From positions 992,001-1,056,000 of the forward strand of contig NZ_JAQNDK010000001.1 in assembly GCF_028368935.1 (NCBI RefSeq): a DNA stretch of 64,000 bases, given 5' to 3'. Shown piece by piece: positions 53,287 through 62,104 of the stretch (the first letter of the stretch is position 1; the number at the start of each line of letters is the position of its first letter). This DNA comes from Sorangium aterium. Lineage in GTDB: Bacteria > Myxococcota_A > Polyangia > Polyangiales > Polyangiaceae. The position numbers were made by a program, and so were the translations under genes. The notes below the pieces were generated by a model. That model searched no databases, was not told the origin of the DNA, and worked only from the letters and a program-made list of their open reading frames with translations.

Positions 53287-55365
53287 TCATGTCGTCGTTT
53301 CATCATACTTCGCCTTGCTAGACTCATCCCAGCTCTCATAGGACGAGTTGTAGACGTCGTCGACCTCGGCGTCGAAATCGTCCCCTCCGTTATCTCGGTC
53401 GTCTGTATCATCCGCAGAAGCCGTGACAGTCGCCGTACCGTGGCGGCGCCGGTAGAGCCGGCCCCAGATGTTCAGTTCGTCACCGATCCGGCTGAGAAGC
53501 TGACGTCGCACAGAGCAAAACTGGATATCGACACCATCAACGTCAACGAGAGGGTGGCCGTCGTTGCCCTTAACCTCGCCAACCGCCTTGAACGCATCCT
53601 CCAGCCTGTCCATCGCATCGCTTAGATCGGCCAGACGGGTCTTGAGTTGCTCCATGGGCGTCGTGCCGGAGCTACGGGCGCGGACCTTTCCCGGAGGCGG
53701 AAACTGCTCGCGGAGATAGATGTCACTAACGACTAAATCGCCAATGCCGTCAGCCCGCTTCCTGACATCCCCCTTCTCATCGACCGCTCGGATGTACTGG
53801 TCCGCAGCGAAGTCCTTGAGCGCTTGCACAAGCTGGTGAATACCGGCAACCGTGCGACGCATTGCATCCAAGACTTCTCCGGGCGTCCGGCGATCCGGCT
53901 GATTGTTATTCGCTGTCCCCCGGTCGGCGTTGAGCCCGCCAGTCACCACTAATGGATACGCCGCCCGCACGGCCAGCTCGAGGGACGCCGGTCCTGGCTC
54001 GGTAATGGTATCGTCTCCGATCGAACGCAGGACGTCGGCCAAGGCTTCCTTCGCCAGCGAATCGGTGTCCCGATCTGTGCTCTCCCACTTTTCGTGATGG
54101 ACAGTCTGACCGAAGGCATGACGCATATAACGACGCACCTGGTCAATCTTCCCGACATCGCCGGCCACAGACCTCACGATGAGAGCTGTGGCCAATTCGT
54201 TGCACATCTTCTTCGTGATCCGCTTCCGTGTGGACTGGCTCGTCACAGCGACACGAATGGCCTCGCTCGTCCGCTCGTCCGTCTGCGCGAACAGCGCCAC
54301 GATCTTGGCGGCTCGGCAGGCCGGGTTATCTGAGAGACGCGCTGCCCTGGCTTCGGTCTTAGTGTAGGCCCCGGCGTAGTAGGCACGCTCGGTCGTAGTG
54401 ATCAGCTTCCGTCGGCACAGCTCATCCAGCACCTCGTCGGCTAGCGACTCATTTTCCGGCCCATCACCCCACGGCTTGGGCGGATCGACGTGGCGGAGCG
54501 CCACAAGCGATTTCACAGCAGTCGGGAACCCAGCCGTGCTGCTCGCATTACGACGAAAGCCGACCAAGATCAGCGCGGGCATCCGCTCGCAACGAAGCGC
54601 GACGAGCTGCTCCCCCGTGGCGATGCCACGTTCATACACCTCGTTCAACTTGCGGTAGTGCGTCCGCAGCTTCTGATCAGGGTCTTCGTAGGGAATGTCC
54701 GAGGATCGAACATTCAACAGGTCATGCACCGCCGTTGTGCGAGAAGAGCCTTCGACAGTCGTCGGCACCGTGACCGGGGCCGATCCATCATCGTGAAGAT
54801 AAGTTGTTGCCGCGACCCACACTGCTTCCATCACGCCCTGCGATGCGATGGATACACGCCAATCGTTCTCCGCGAGCACATAGTCCGCTGCCTGAGCCGA
54901 AGCCCATTCGAGGTGGTGCCTAGATTCAATCTCAACAACCAGTTCGGGAGAGGTTTCGAGCTTGTCCTCGGGTGAGCGCGGCTCGGGCACCGGTCGGAAT
55001 CTGGAATCCTCACCCGCGGTACCCGGTTCGACCGCGATTGGATGCTTACGCGAGGGGCCGATCCGTGGATTTCTAGGGTCCGGCATGATCCGCCGAGACC
55101 AGACGATCGTGCGAATGCCGAGAACCGTACCTCCCGGAACCGCTATCTCTTCGACCTGGGGATCTGCAGCATCACCAATGTACTTACGGACAGCAGAGGG
55201 GTCCACGACAGCATTGGCAACCGCGTCAGCAGCTGGCCCGGACAAGCCAAAGGCTTCAACCAGTCGCTCCGAGAGGGAACGACGGGCCTTGGCATTGGCG
55301 TAGTCAGGTAGCCTTTCGACCGGACGCGGAAGGACGTGGTCGTCGGCCGAATAGAACTTCTTCAT
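53287..55365 (-). CDS. 692-aa ParB-fold-like protein on a compositionally distinct island
   Basis: A 692-aa protein from ATG 55365, eight bases after AAGGTG. Base and codon use are clearly less GC-rich than the neighbours. The N-terminal third resembles a ParB/Srx-type domain: VLGIRTIVWSRRIMPDPRNPR, an ELVVEIESRHHLEWASAQAADYV block, VEGSSRTTAVHDLL (compare the EGxxRxxA of ParB-like proteins) and LRCERMPALILVGF. The middle is helical and the C-terminus is acidic (DDTDDRDNGGDDFDAEVDDV). I recall similar proteins in actinobacteria, so transfer is likely. Function unknown; DNA-binding or nucleotide-dependent roles are possible. Confidence 0.7.
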   Translation of the reverse strand: MKKFYSADDHVLPRPVERLPDYANAKARRSLSERLVEAFGLSGPAADAVANAVVDPSAVRKYIGDAADPQVEEIAVPGGTVLGIRTIVWSRRIMPDPRNPRIGPSRKHPIAVEPGTAGEDSRFRPVPEPRSPEDKLETSPELVVEIESRHHLEWASAQAADYVLAENDWRVSIASQGVMEAVWVAATTYLHDDGSAPVTVPTTVEGSSRTTAVHDLLNVRSSDIPYEDPDQKLRTHYRKLNEVYERGIATGEQLVALRCERMPALILVGFRRNASSTAGFPTAVKSLVALRHVDPPKPWGDGPENESLADEVLDELCRRKLITTTERAYYAGAYTKTEARAARLSDNPACRAAKIVALFAQTDERTSEAIRVAVTSQSTRKRITKKMCNELATALIVRSVAGDVGKIDQVRRYMRHAFGQTVHHEKWESTDRDTDSLAKEALADVLRSIGDDTITEPGPASLELAVRAAYPLVVTGGLNADRGTANNNQPDRRTPGEVLDAMRRTVAGIHQLVQALKDFAADQYIRAVDEKGDVRKRADGIGDLVVSDIYLREQFPPPGKVRARSSGTTPMEQLKTRLADLSDAMDRLEDAFKAVGEVKGNDGHPLVDVDGVDIQFCSVRRQLLSRIGDELNIWGRLYRRRHGTATVTASADDTDDRDNGGDDFDAEVDDVYNSSYESWDESSKAKYDETTT

Positions 55366-55698
55366 TTTTGTAGCACCTTGCGCTTTGGCGGCCGACAGCA
55401 GCAAACCCGTCGGGGAACCCTCTCGGCCGCAATCTGTATGATTGCCAACACCGAGGTCGCAAGGGCTCAGTGATCCCTGCAAATCCCCCTCCTGCGTACC
55501 GAGCAGTGCTCGGCGTTACCGGAGGCGGCAACAGCACCTTCAGCCATCTCCAAGACGTACGAGGGGCACGGGGATAAAGCCGAGCGTCTCGCGTAGCCGC
55601 CCCCGTCAAGCCATGTGACGGGGTGAGATGACACAGGTAGCCGTGTCGCGGTCGGACGAACCTTACTCGTGTTGCGTTCGGAGTTCAAGCCCTCGGCT
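55366..55698. other. Island flank without a recognised gene
   Basis: 333 bases between the ParB-like start and the annotated 3' end of tetR. It shares the less GC-rich composition of the island. Open frames on the minus strand (for example 55467-55688) lack ribosome sites and homology. It should contain the promoter of the ParB-like gene. Confidence 0.4.
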
Positions 55699-56415
55699 TC
55701 ACTTTTCCTCGCCGCGCGAACTGCGGCGAGCGGGATCAGAACAGCCAGCCGAGCGAGCAGGTTCAGCTTTCAGCGTTCGCTTTCCACATCGGGACTTACC
55801 ACGAACGTCTTCTTGTCGAGCCCCCATCGAGTACGTGGCAGATTGGTCCTCAGCCAAACGCAGAGCTCGCTCGTCCTTGGCCAGGAGCTCGAGCGCGCGA
55901 TCGAGCGCGAGCCCTAGCGAGCGCGCGCCATCGACCGAGAGGTCGGAGAAGAGCATCTGCGCGCCGATGAAAGCCGCGTACTCCAGCCGCGCGAGCACCA
56001 GGGCGGCCCCGCGCGCGCTCCCCCCGGAGGTGTACAGGGACGCGAGGTAGTCGACGCGGCACGCGTCGACCCGCCGGAGCACGGCCGCGGCGCGCACGTC
56101 TCGGAGCGCCCACGCCCGCACGGCGAGCTCGAGCCGGCCGTCGAGCGAGCGCACGACCGCGGAGAGCCGCTGCCGCTTCTGCTCGGGGCTCCCGCCCGCC
56201 TCGGCGTGGTGGATCGGGGCCGACGTCTGCCGCTCCTCCCAGCGAGCGAGGAGCGCCGCGAGGAACGCCGCGATGTCCTCGAAGTGATGATAGAACGAGC
56301 CCTTCGTTCGCCCGAGCCTCGCGCAGAGCCCGTCGACCGTGAGCGCGCCCTCGCCGCCGTCGCGGAGCGCGTCGAGCCCTTGGTCGAGCCAGTCGTTCCT
56401 CGAGGTGCGCGCCAT
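55699..56415 (-). CDS. TetR-family regulator with abnormal C-terminal tail
   Basis: A 238-aa protein from ATG 56415, six bases after the DUF3995 stop. The helix-turn-helix is LTVDGLCARLGRTKGSFYHHF in residues about 27-47, followed by the helical ligand/dimer domain to about residue 187 (ALDRALELLAKDERALRLAEDQ). The last 50 residues (SATYSMGARQEDVRGKSRC and on to SSRGEEK) are basic, low-complexity and unlike TetR proteins. They lie in the island's sequence, so the native stop has probably been lost at the junction. It should repress the DUF3995-tetR operon at 57024-57047. Confidence 0.85.
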   Translation of the reverse strand: MARTSRNDWLDQGLDALRDGGEGALTVDGLCARLGRTKGSFYHHFEDIAAFLAALLARWEERQTSAPIHHAEAGGSPEQKRQRLSAVVRSLDGRLELAVRAWALRDVRAAAVLRRVDACRVDYLASLYTSGGSARGAALVLARLEYAAFIGAQMLFSDLSVDGARSLGLALDRALELLAKDERALRLAEDQSATYSMGARQEDVRGKSRCGKRTLKAEPARSAGCSDPARRSSRGEEK

Positions 56416-56420
56416 GCGGG

Positions 56421-57008
56421 TCAGTCGAGCGTGGCGCCCGCGACGGCGGCCGCGAGGGCGAGCGAGAGCGGCGAGTACACGAGGCGGTTCAGCCGATGAT
56501 ACGGCAGCGCGCGCGTGCCGGGCCGCAGGCGCGCGTCGAAGTAGCCGCCGACGCCCCGCGCCCCGAGCACCAGCGCGACGGCCCACGCGCCGGGCCGGAG
56601 CAGGGTCGGCGAACCGCCGCGGCCGTACCGCTGGGCCAGCACCAGCGCGGCCGACGACGCCAGGAGACACGCCACGACGAGACACGCGCCGAGGGAAGGA
56701 AAGGGGCTCCCCTTCGGCAAGCCGACCACCATCTCCACCTTCTCGTGCCGAGCATCCCCGGGCCACGCACCTCCCAGACCCCAGTAGACGTGAATCGCCG
56801 CGAGCACCCCGAGGGCGCCGCCCGATGCCAGGGCGAGCACGTCCCGCCGCGGGACGCCGACGCCCAGCCCCCCGGCCGCGCACAGGATCGCGAGCAGGCC
56901 AAGCAGCGTCCACGGCGACACCCCGTGCGGCGCTCCGGGCCGGGACACGCCGGCGACCAGCACGATGAGCGCGGCGACGACCGCCGCGCCCGAGAGACGA
57001 GGATCCAT
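56421..57008 (-). CDS. DUF3995 membrane protein
   Basis: A 195-aa protein from ATG 57008 with five hydrophobic segments. Landmarks of DUF3995 are ALGVLAAIHVYWGLGGAWPG, LGACLVVACLLASSAALVLAQ, GARGVGGYFD and LPYHRLNRLVYSPLSLALA. Function is not known. It is first in an operon with tetR (5 bases apart) under the palindromic operator 16 bases upstream. Confidence 0.85.
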   Translation of the reverse strand: MDPRLSGAAVVAALIVLVAGVSRPGAPHGVSPWTLLGLLAILCAAGGLGVGVPRRDVLALASGGALGVLAAIHVYWGLGGAWPGDARHEKVEMVVGLPKGSPFPSLGACLVVACLLASSAALVLAQRYGRGGSPTLLRPGAWAVALVLGARGVGGYFDARLRPGTRALPYHRLNRLVYSPLSLALAAAVAGATLD

Positions 57009-57023
57009 CTTGGCCTCGCTTTC

Positions 57024-57047
57024 AAACCATACCATACGGTATGGTTT
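57024..57047. promoter_or_regulatory. TetR-type operator
   Basis: The left half AAACCATACCAT (57024-57035) and right half ACGGTATGGTTT (57036-57047) match as an inverted repeat at 11 of 12 positions. A shorter perfect palindrome, CCATACGGTATGG, lies inside. It begins 16 bases upstream of the DUF3995 start in an otherwise GC-rich context, as expected for TetR autoregulation. Confidence 0.75.
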
Positions 57048-57580
57048 GGACCTGGACAAGCGCCTGCTCCTCCCGAGCGCACGGCGCAGAGACCCGTCGG
57101 CGGCGCGTACGCCACGGACGCTCCGGAGCCACGGGAGGCCCTCGGCTCCTGAAGTTGCTCTCGCCCGCAGCCGCTCGCGCTGCCCAGCGCCTCCCTGCGC
57201 GCCGCCCGCCACGCCCGGCGCGGCCTGATCCCGCCGGCAGCGCGGCAGCGCCACCGTGCTTTCCACCATCCAAGGTGAGATTCTCACGAAAAGCGCTCGA
57301 CCAACAATTGCTGATAATTTCTCGTGGCCTATCGAAATATACTCAATTCATCGTGCCTTAACGACAAGATTCAGCTTCCTTGGCCCCGCCGACCCAAGTA
57401 TGAAATACGCATGCGAGCTCTCCTTGGCTCCGGAGTGACAAGGGCGCCGCGCGCCCCCGGTCGGGTCGCCTCGCCGGCGTGAAAGGAGCAGGAAGAGAGA
57501 GGCTTGGGGCTGCGCCGAGCGATCGTCGCGGTGCCCCCTGCCGAAGAGCCGAAACGCGACACGCGAGAAGGACCATCACG

Positions 57581-58648
57581 ATGAGGAGAAGGAAGGACCC
57601 GTTCGGCATCGCGCTCGCGCTCGCCGGCGCCGGCGCCGGCGCCGGCAGCTTCGCGGGCTGCTGGGAAGGCGGCGCTGTCCAGATCTATTCGTGCAACGAG
57701 CCGTGCTTCAGCCTGGATGCTCACGAGTGCAATGATCCGTGCCCCGTGTGCGACGGCGCGTGCGTGCCGCCGCCGGCCCCCGGGTTCGACGCTCCCATCC
57801 TGCTCTGGAGGGGCGACGCGACAGGCGGGACGTCCCCACCGGAGTGCCCGGCGGAGGCGCCGGATCTCGTGTTCGACGGTTACAGCGGCTTCGACGGCGA
57901 GCACACGTGTCCGACGTGCCTTTGCACGAAGCCCTCCTGCGAGCTGCCGTCAGGCCTTGTGGGGAGCGCCTCGGCGACGTGCGACGGGACGGCGTCCACG
58001 TCGTTCGCCGCCCCCGAGGGGTGGAGCGGCGCGTGTACGGCGCCGGACGCGGCGACCTCGGGCGAGATCGGCTCGTTCCTCATCCCGGCGCCGACCGTGA
58101 GCGCGTGCGCCCCGACGCACGATCCCGGAGGAGCGCCGCCCGGGCTGGCCGCCCCCGCGAGCACCCGGGTGCGCGCGTGCACGGGCACGGCCGACAAGGA
58201 CAAGTGCAGAGATCCCTCGAGGATGTGTGTCGCGGCCCCCAGGCGGCGGTCGGGGGGCTTCACGATGTGCATCCGCTATCTCCAGCAGCGCACGCCGGAG
58301 TGCCCTGAGCAGTATCCCGATCTGCTGGCCGCCGCCGAGCGCTTCGACGACACGCGCAGCTGCACGCCGTGCGCGTGCGAGGAGCTCGAGGACGCCACGT
58401 GCTCCGCGCTCGTCTCGGTCTACGAGGACGGCGGCTGTCGCGAGCTCCTCGGCGCAGAGATGGTGACGATGGCCGGGCCGAAGTGCGTCGCGGGGCCGGA
58501 TCTGCGGCTCGAGAGCATGGCGGCCCGATGGATCAGGGAAGACCCGGGCAGGTGCGCCCCGACCGGCGGAGTCGCCGTGGGCCAGGTGACACCGGAGAGC
58601 CCGGCCTACTATTGCTGCCAGTCGGACGAGGTCATCCCTATCTACTGA
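57581..58648 (+). CDS. Cys-rich lipoprotein
   Basis: A 355-aa protein from ATG 57581 after GAGAAGGACC. The n-region RRRKDP precedes an Ala/Gly-rich core and lipobox FAGC (Cys27). The mature protein has around 30 cysteines (YSCNEPCFSLDAHECNDPCPVCDGAC; HTCPTCLCTKPSC; CTPCACEELEDATC) in disulfide-type clusters. Long Pro/Ala spacers separate them. No enzyme motif is seen. Surface-exposed lipoproteins of this composition are common in myxobacteria. Confidence 0.72.
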   Translation: MRRRKDPFGIALALAGAGAGAGSFAGCWEGGAVQIYSCNEPCFSLDAHECNDPCPVCDGACVPPPAPGFDAPILLWRGDATGGTSPPECPAEAPDLVFDGYSGFDGEHTCPTCLCTKPSCELPSGLVGSASATCDGTASTSFAAPEGWSGACTAPDAATSGEIGSFLIPAPTVSACAPTHDPGGAPPGLAAPASTRVRACTGTADKDKCRDPSRMCVAAPRRRSGGFTMCIRYLQQRTPECPEQYPDLLAAAERFDDTRSCTPCACEELEDATCSALVSVYEDGGCRELLGAEMVTMAGPKCVAGPDLRLESMAARWIREDPGRCAPTGGVAVGQVTPESPAYYCCQSDEVIPIY

Positions 58649-58777
58649 TGACCCCGCCCGCCAAGGGCTGTTCGAGCTGTTCGACCCGGACGCCCCTTTG
58701 AGCGAGGGTGCGAGTTCGTGTACCCGTGCGCGCGCTTCGCGGCTATAAGAGCGAATCACGCGAAAGGGAGAGCGGAT

Positions 58778-59767
58778 ATGCGAATCGCACGAGGGTGCTT
58801 CTGGATCGCGCTCGCGGCGGCCGGCTGCAGCGCGTCCAACCGCGGCACGTCCGCGACGGAGACCGACCCGTCCTCGGGTGCCGAAAATAGCAGCGTAGCG
58901 AGCGGCGCGGGCGGCCAGGACGATCCGTTTGGCTCCGGGGCCGGGATCGGCGGGAACAGCGGAGACATCGGGAGTGGGGACAACGGGAGTGGGGCCCCGA
59001 ACAACGGGTGCATCGAGCGGGCCTCCCTCGTGTATGTGCTCTCACAGGACAACGAGCTCTACAGCTTCAGGCCCGATCGTAAGGAGTTCACGAAGATTGG
59101 TGTCCTGGGGTGCCGGACCGGCATGGATCCCAACTCGATGGCGGTCGATCGCAACGCGGTGGCGTGGGTCAACTATGTGGAGGCCGACGACAGCGAGGGG
59201 ACGTTGTTCAAGGTCAGCACCGAGGACGCGAGCTGCGAGCCCTCCGGGGCCACGCTCTCCGACGGATGGGCCCGGCTCGGCATGGGCTTCTCGAGCGACC
59301 TCTCGCGCCCGGACACCGAGGAGCTCTTCGTGGCAGGCGCCACCAGCACGCCGGGCATCGGGCTGGGGAGGATCGAGGGCGCGTCGGTGACGCCGGTCGG
59401 CGAGTTCAGCGGCTCGATGCGCGACATCTCGGCGGAGCTGACCGGCACGGGGGATGGACGCCTCTTCGGCTTCTTCACGACCACCCCGGTGCAGCTCGCC
59501 GAGATCGACAAGGACACCGGCGAGATCATCGAGGCCACGGACCTGCCGGGCATCGAGACCCCCAGCTCCTGGGCGTTCTCGTTCTGGGGCGGCGACTTCT
59601 ATTTCTACACCGCCCCGAGCGAGCTCGGGTCCCCGTCGCGAACCACCAACGTGAGCCGCTATCGCCCGTCGGACGGCTCGATCGACACGGACTACATGAC
59701 GGACATCGGCTTCCGCATCGTCGGCGCCGGCGTCTCGACCTGCGCCCCCCTCGATCTGCCTCGCTAA
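58778..59767 (+). CDS. Beta-propeller-like lipoprotein
   Basis: A 329-aa protein from ATG 58778 after AAAGGGAGAGC. The lipobox AAAGC gives Cys17 and is followed by a Gly/Ser/Asp-rich linker. The C-terminal 250 residues show repeated short strands (LVYVLSQDNELYSFRPDRKEF, NAVAWVNYVEAD, DGRLFGFFTTTPVQLAEIDKDTG, NVSRYRPSDGS) as in six- or seven-bladed propellers. No catalytic motif was recognised. Confidence 0.7.
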   Translation: MRIARGCFWIALAAAGCSASNRGTSATETDPSSGAENSSVASGAGGQDDPFGSGAGIGGNSGDIGSGDNGSGAPNNGCIERASLVYVLSQDNELYSFRPDRKEFTKIGVLGCRTGMDPNSMAVDRNAVAWVNYVEADDSEGTLFKVSTEDASCEPSGATLSDGWARLGMGFSSDLSRPDTEELFVAGATSTPGIGLGRIEGASVTPVGEFSGSMRDISAELTGTGDGRLFGFFTTTPVQLAEIDKDTGEIIEATDLPGIETPSSWAFSFWGGDFYFYTAPSELGSPSRTTNVSRYRPSDGSIDTDYMTDIGFRIVGAGVSTCAPLDLPR

Positions 59768-59943
59768 AGAGGGCCGATCGGAGGAGCCATCGGGACGGAG
59801 GAGCTGGGGTTGTCCCTGATGTCATCGGGAACGGAGCCGTGAAGCGCGCTCCCGGCGGGACAGCCATCTACCGGTTCGGCATCGCCGGCATCACGTTGCG
59901 CGTGGCCGATCGGGCACACCCGGTCGGGCGTCGAGGTGTTGCG

Positions 59944-60552
59944 ATGCGGATGAACCTGCTCCCCGGGCGCGCTGTCTGGCTACTCGCGCTCGCGCTGTCG
60001 CTCACCGCGGCGTGCGGGACGGCGCCGGCCGCCGAATCCCCTGCGCGCGAGGACATCTTCCGCGCCGCGGGGCCGAACGAGTTCATCCTGCTGACCGCCC
60101 GGGGCGAGCTCGTGAGCGCCGACATCGAGCCGGGGCGCGTCGTCGGCCCGGACGTGAACCTCGGCGTGTACGCCGCCGATAGGGGGCGCGACGGGCAGAC
60201 GGTCCGGGGCGTGGCGTTCGACCAGGCCGTGAACGTCACCGCGACGGGGCAGCGCGCGGCCGGCACCGTCGGCGCCATGCCGCTGGAGCTCTCGGTGACC
60301 CGGGCGGAGGCAGGGCTCCACGCGCGGGGCCTCCTGGCCGGCGCCCTCTCCGACTACCGGCTGGACGAACGGCAGCTCACGGGCACGATCGGGCGCTGTA
60401 GCTACGAGCTCACACGGACGGGGCGCACCTACGAGGGGTCGCGGAGCTGCGAAGGCCGGCCGCATCACGCGACCGTCCTCCTGCCCCGCGGGCTGTCCTC
60501 GTGGAGCGACGCCGCGCTCGCAGCCAGCCTCGGGCTGCTCCTTGGCGCCTGA
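59944..60552 (+). CDS. Small lipoprotein
   Basis: A 202-aa protein from ATG 59944 after GAGGTGTTGCG. The lipobox LTAAC gives Cys22. The mature part is beta-rich (VSADIEPGRVVGPDVNLGVYA, VNVTATGQRAAGTVGAM, DERQLTGTIGRCSYELTRTG) and ends in a hydrophobic segment (AALAASLGLLLGA). No family was recognised. Confidence 0.6.
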   Translation: MRMNLLPGRAVWLLALALSLTAACGTAPAAESPAREDIFRAAGPNEFILLTARGELVSADIEPGRVVGPDVNLGVYAADRGRDGQTVRGVAFDQAVNVTATGQRAAGTVGAMPLELSVTRAEAGLHARGLLAGALSDYRLDERQLTGTIGRCSYELTRTGRTYEGSRSCEGRPHHATVLLPRGLSSWSDAALAASLGLLLGA

Positions 60553-60745
60553 GCGCGCCGCGGGCCGCCCCGTCGCGTGGGCGGTGGTGAATGACAGGCC
60601 GCGCAGCGGCTGCTAGAGCTCGGGGCGACCCGGCAAGAAAGACGAAGCGCGCCGGAAGCCCGTCGGGTACGGAAGGGCCGACCCTCCTGGACCCCGGGCC
60701 TCGGCGGCCCTTTCTTCGCCCTCGCGCGGCACCCCCTCTTCATCC

Positions 60746-62104
60746 GTGACGAAGCCCAGATCCGATGGCAACGCGCCGGGCAGGCCGGCCCCGGCGACTT
60801 CACCGAACCTCCTCGAGGGACGCTCCGCGCCCATCCCGGTCGGGCCGCGCCTCGAGGCCGTGCTCGAGCTCGCCTACCGCGCGCGCCGCGCGGTGCTGCT
60901 CGAGGGGCCCACGGGGATCGGCAAGAGCGAGCTCGTCCGTCAGCTCGCCGAGCGGCTCGGCATCGCCACCGTCGTGCTCGATCTGAGCCTCCTCGAGCCG
61001 CCCGACCTCGTGGGCCTGCCGGTCATCCGGGACGGCCGGACCACCTACGCGGCGCCGTCGGTGCTTCCCCAGGACGGCGCCGGCATCCTGATGCTCGAAG
61101 AGCTCAACCGCGCGGAGCGCTACATCCAGCAGCCGGCGCTCCAGCTGCTCAGCGCCCGGCGGCTGCACGAGTACGAGCTTCCCACGGGGTGGGTGTGCTT
61201 CGCCGCCGTCAACCCCGAGTCGGCCGATTACCAGGTGACCCCCCTCGATCGCGCGCTCCGCGCGCGGTTCCTTCACCTGAACGTCCGCGCCGACCGGGCG
61301 TCCTGGCTCGCCTGGGCGCAGGTGAACGGGCTCCACCCGGGCGTGATCGCCCTCGCGCAGGCGCACGAGCGCGTCCTGGACGACGTCCCCCCGCGCACCT
61401 GGACCTATGCGTCGCACGTGCTGAGCGCGCTCCGCCCCCAGGAGCTCGCGGACGGCGTGCTCCTGCGCGACACGCTGGGCGGGTACCTGCCCCCGAGCTG
61501 GGTCGAGCTCCTGCTCGCGTCGAAGGACACCTGGTCGACGCGGCTGCCGTTCGATCTGCGCGCGCTGCTCGCCGATTACGGGCCGAGCTCGCCGGCGGGC
61601 AAGGTGCTGCGCGGGGCGCGCGAGCGCGGGGAGACCGACCGGTTCGACGAGGTGACGACGCGGCTCGCGCCGCTGCTCGAGGGGCCCGAGGTCGGCGTGC
61701 TCGCGGCGCAGCGCAAGCTGTCGCTGGGCGCGTTCGAGGCGCTGCTCGCCGACCTGCCCGGCGACCACCGCGAGCGCCTCCAGGACGCGCTCGGCGGCAA
61801 CGCGACGGCCACGCAGCTCATCGACGTCCGCCCCGAGGAGCTGCTCCAGAACTATGCGGGCAGCGCCGCCGAGCAGAAGGTGCTGGCGTGGCGCGCCGAT
61901 CCGCTGCGGCAGCACCGCGTGGGGCTCGTCGTGACCGCGCTGTCGGCGCACCTCGCGCAGCAGGCGAAGCTCGTCGACGTGCGGCGGAGCAACGTCGCGC
62001 GCGTGTGCCTTGGCCAGCTGCTCGCGCAGCTGCCGGAGCGCTGGGCCCTCCGGCTCGCGGGCGCGCTGAAGAAGCACGGCGTCACGCCGGTCCGGCCGCA
62101 ATGA
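60746..62104 (+). CDS. MoxR-type AAA ATPase
   Basis: A 452-aa protein from GTG 60746. Walker A is LLEGPTGIGKSELV (about residues 51-64), Walker B GILMLEELNRAERYIQQ, sensor CFAAVNPESADYQVTPLD and an arginine-finger region RALRARFLHL. This is the MoxR/RavA-like branch that works with vWA-domain partners as chaperone or remodelling ATPase. Its stop overlaps the start of the DUF2201 protein as ATGA, so the two are made together. Confidence 0.9.
   Translation: MTKPRSDGNAPGRPAPATSPNLLEGRSAPIPVGPRLEAVLELAYRARRAVLLEGPTGIGKSELVRQLAERLGIATVVLDLSLLEPPDLVGLPVIRDGRTTYAAPSVLPQDGAGILMLEELNRAERYIQQPALQLLSARRLHEYELPTGWVCFAAVNPESADYQVTPLDRALRARFLHLNVRADRASWLAWAQVNGLHPGVIALAQAHERVLDDVPPRTWTYASHVLSALRPQELADGVLLRDTLGGYLPPSWVELLLASKDTWSTRLPFDLRALLADYGPSSPAGKVLRGARERGETDRFDEVTTRLAPLLEGPEVGVLAAQRKLSLGAFEALLADLPGDHRERLQDALGGNATATQLIDVRPEELLQNYAGSAAEQKVLAWRADPLRQHRVGLVVTALSAHLAQQAKLVDVRRSNVARVCLGQLLAQLPERWALRLAGALKKHGVTPVRPQ

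Noticed and set aside
55467-55688. Minus-strand 73-codon frame in the island flank
   Set aside because: No ribosome site or homology and it overlaps other equally long frames; may be chance.
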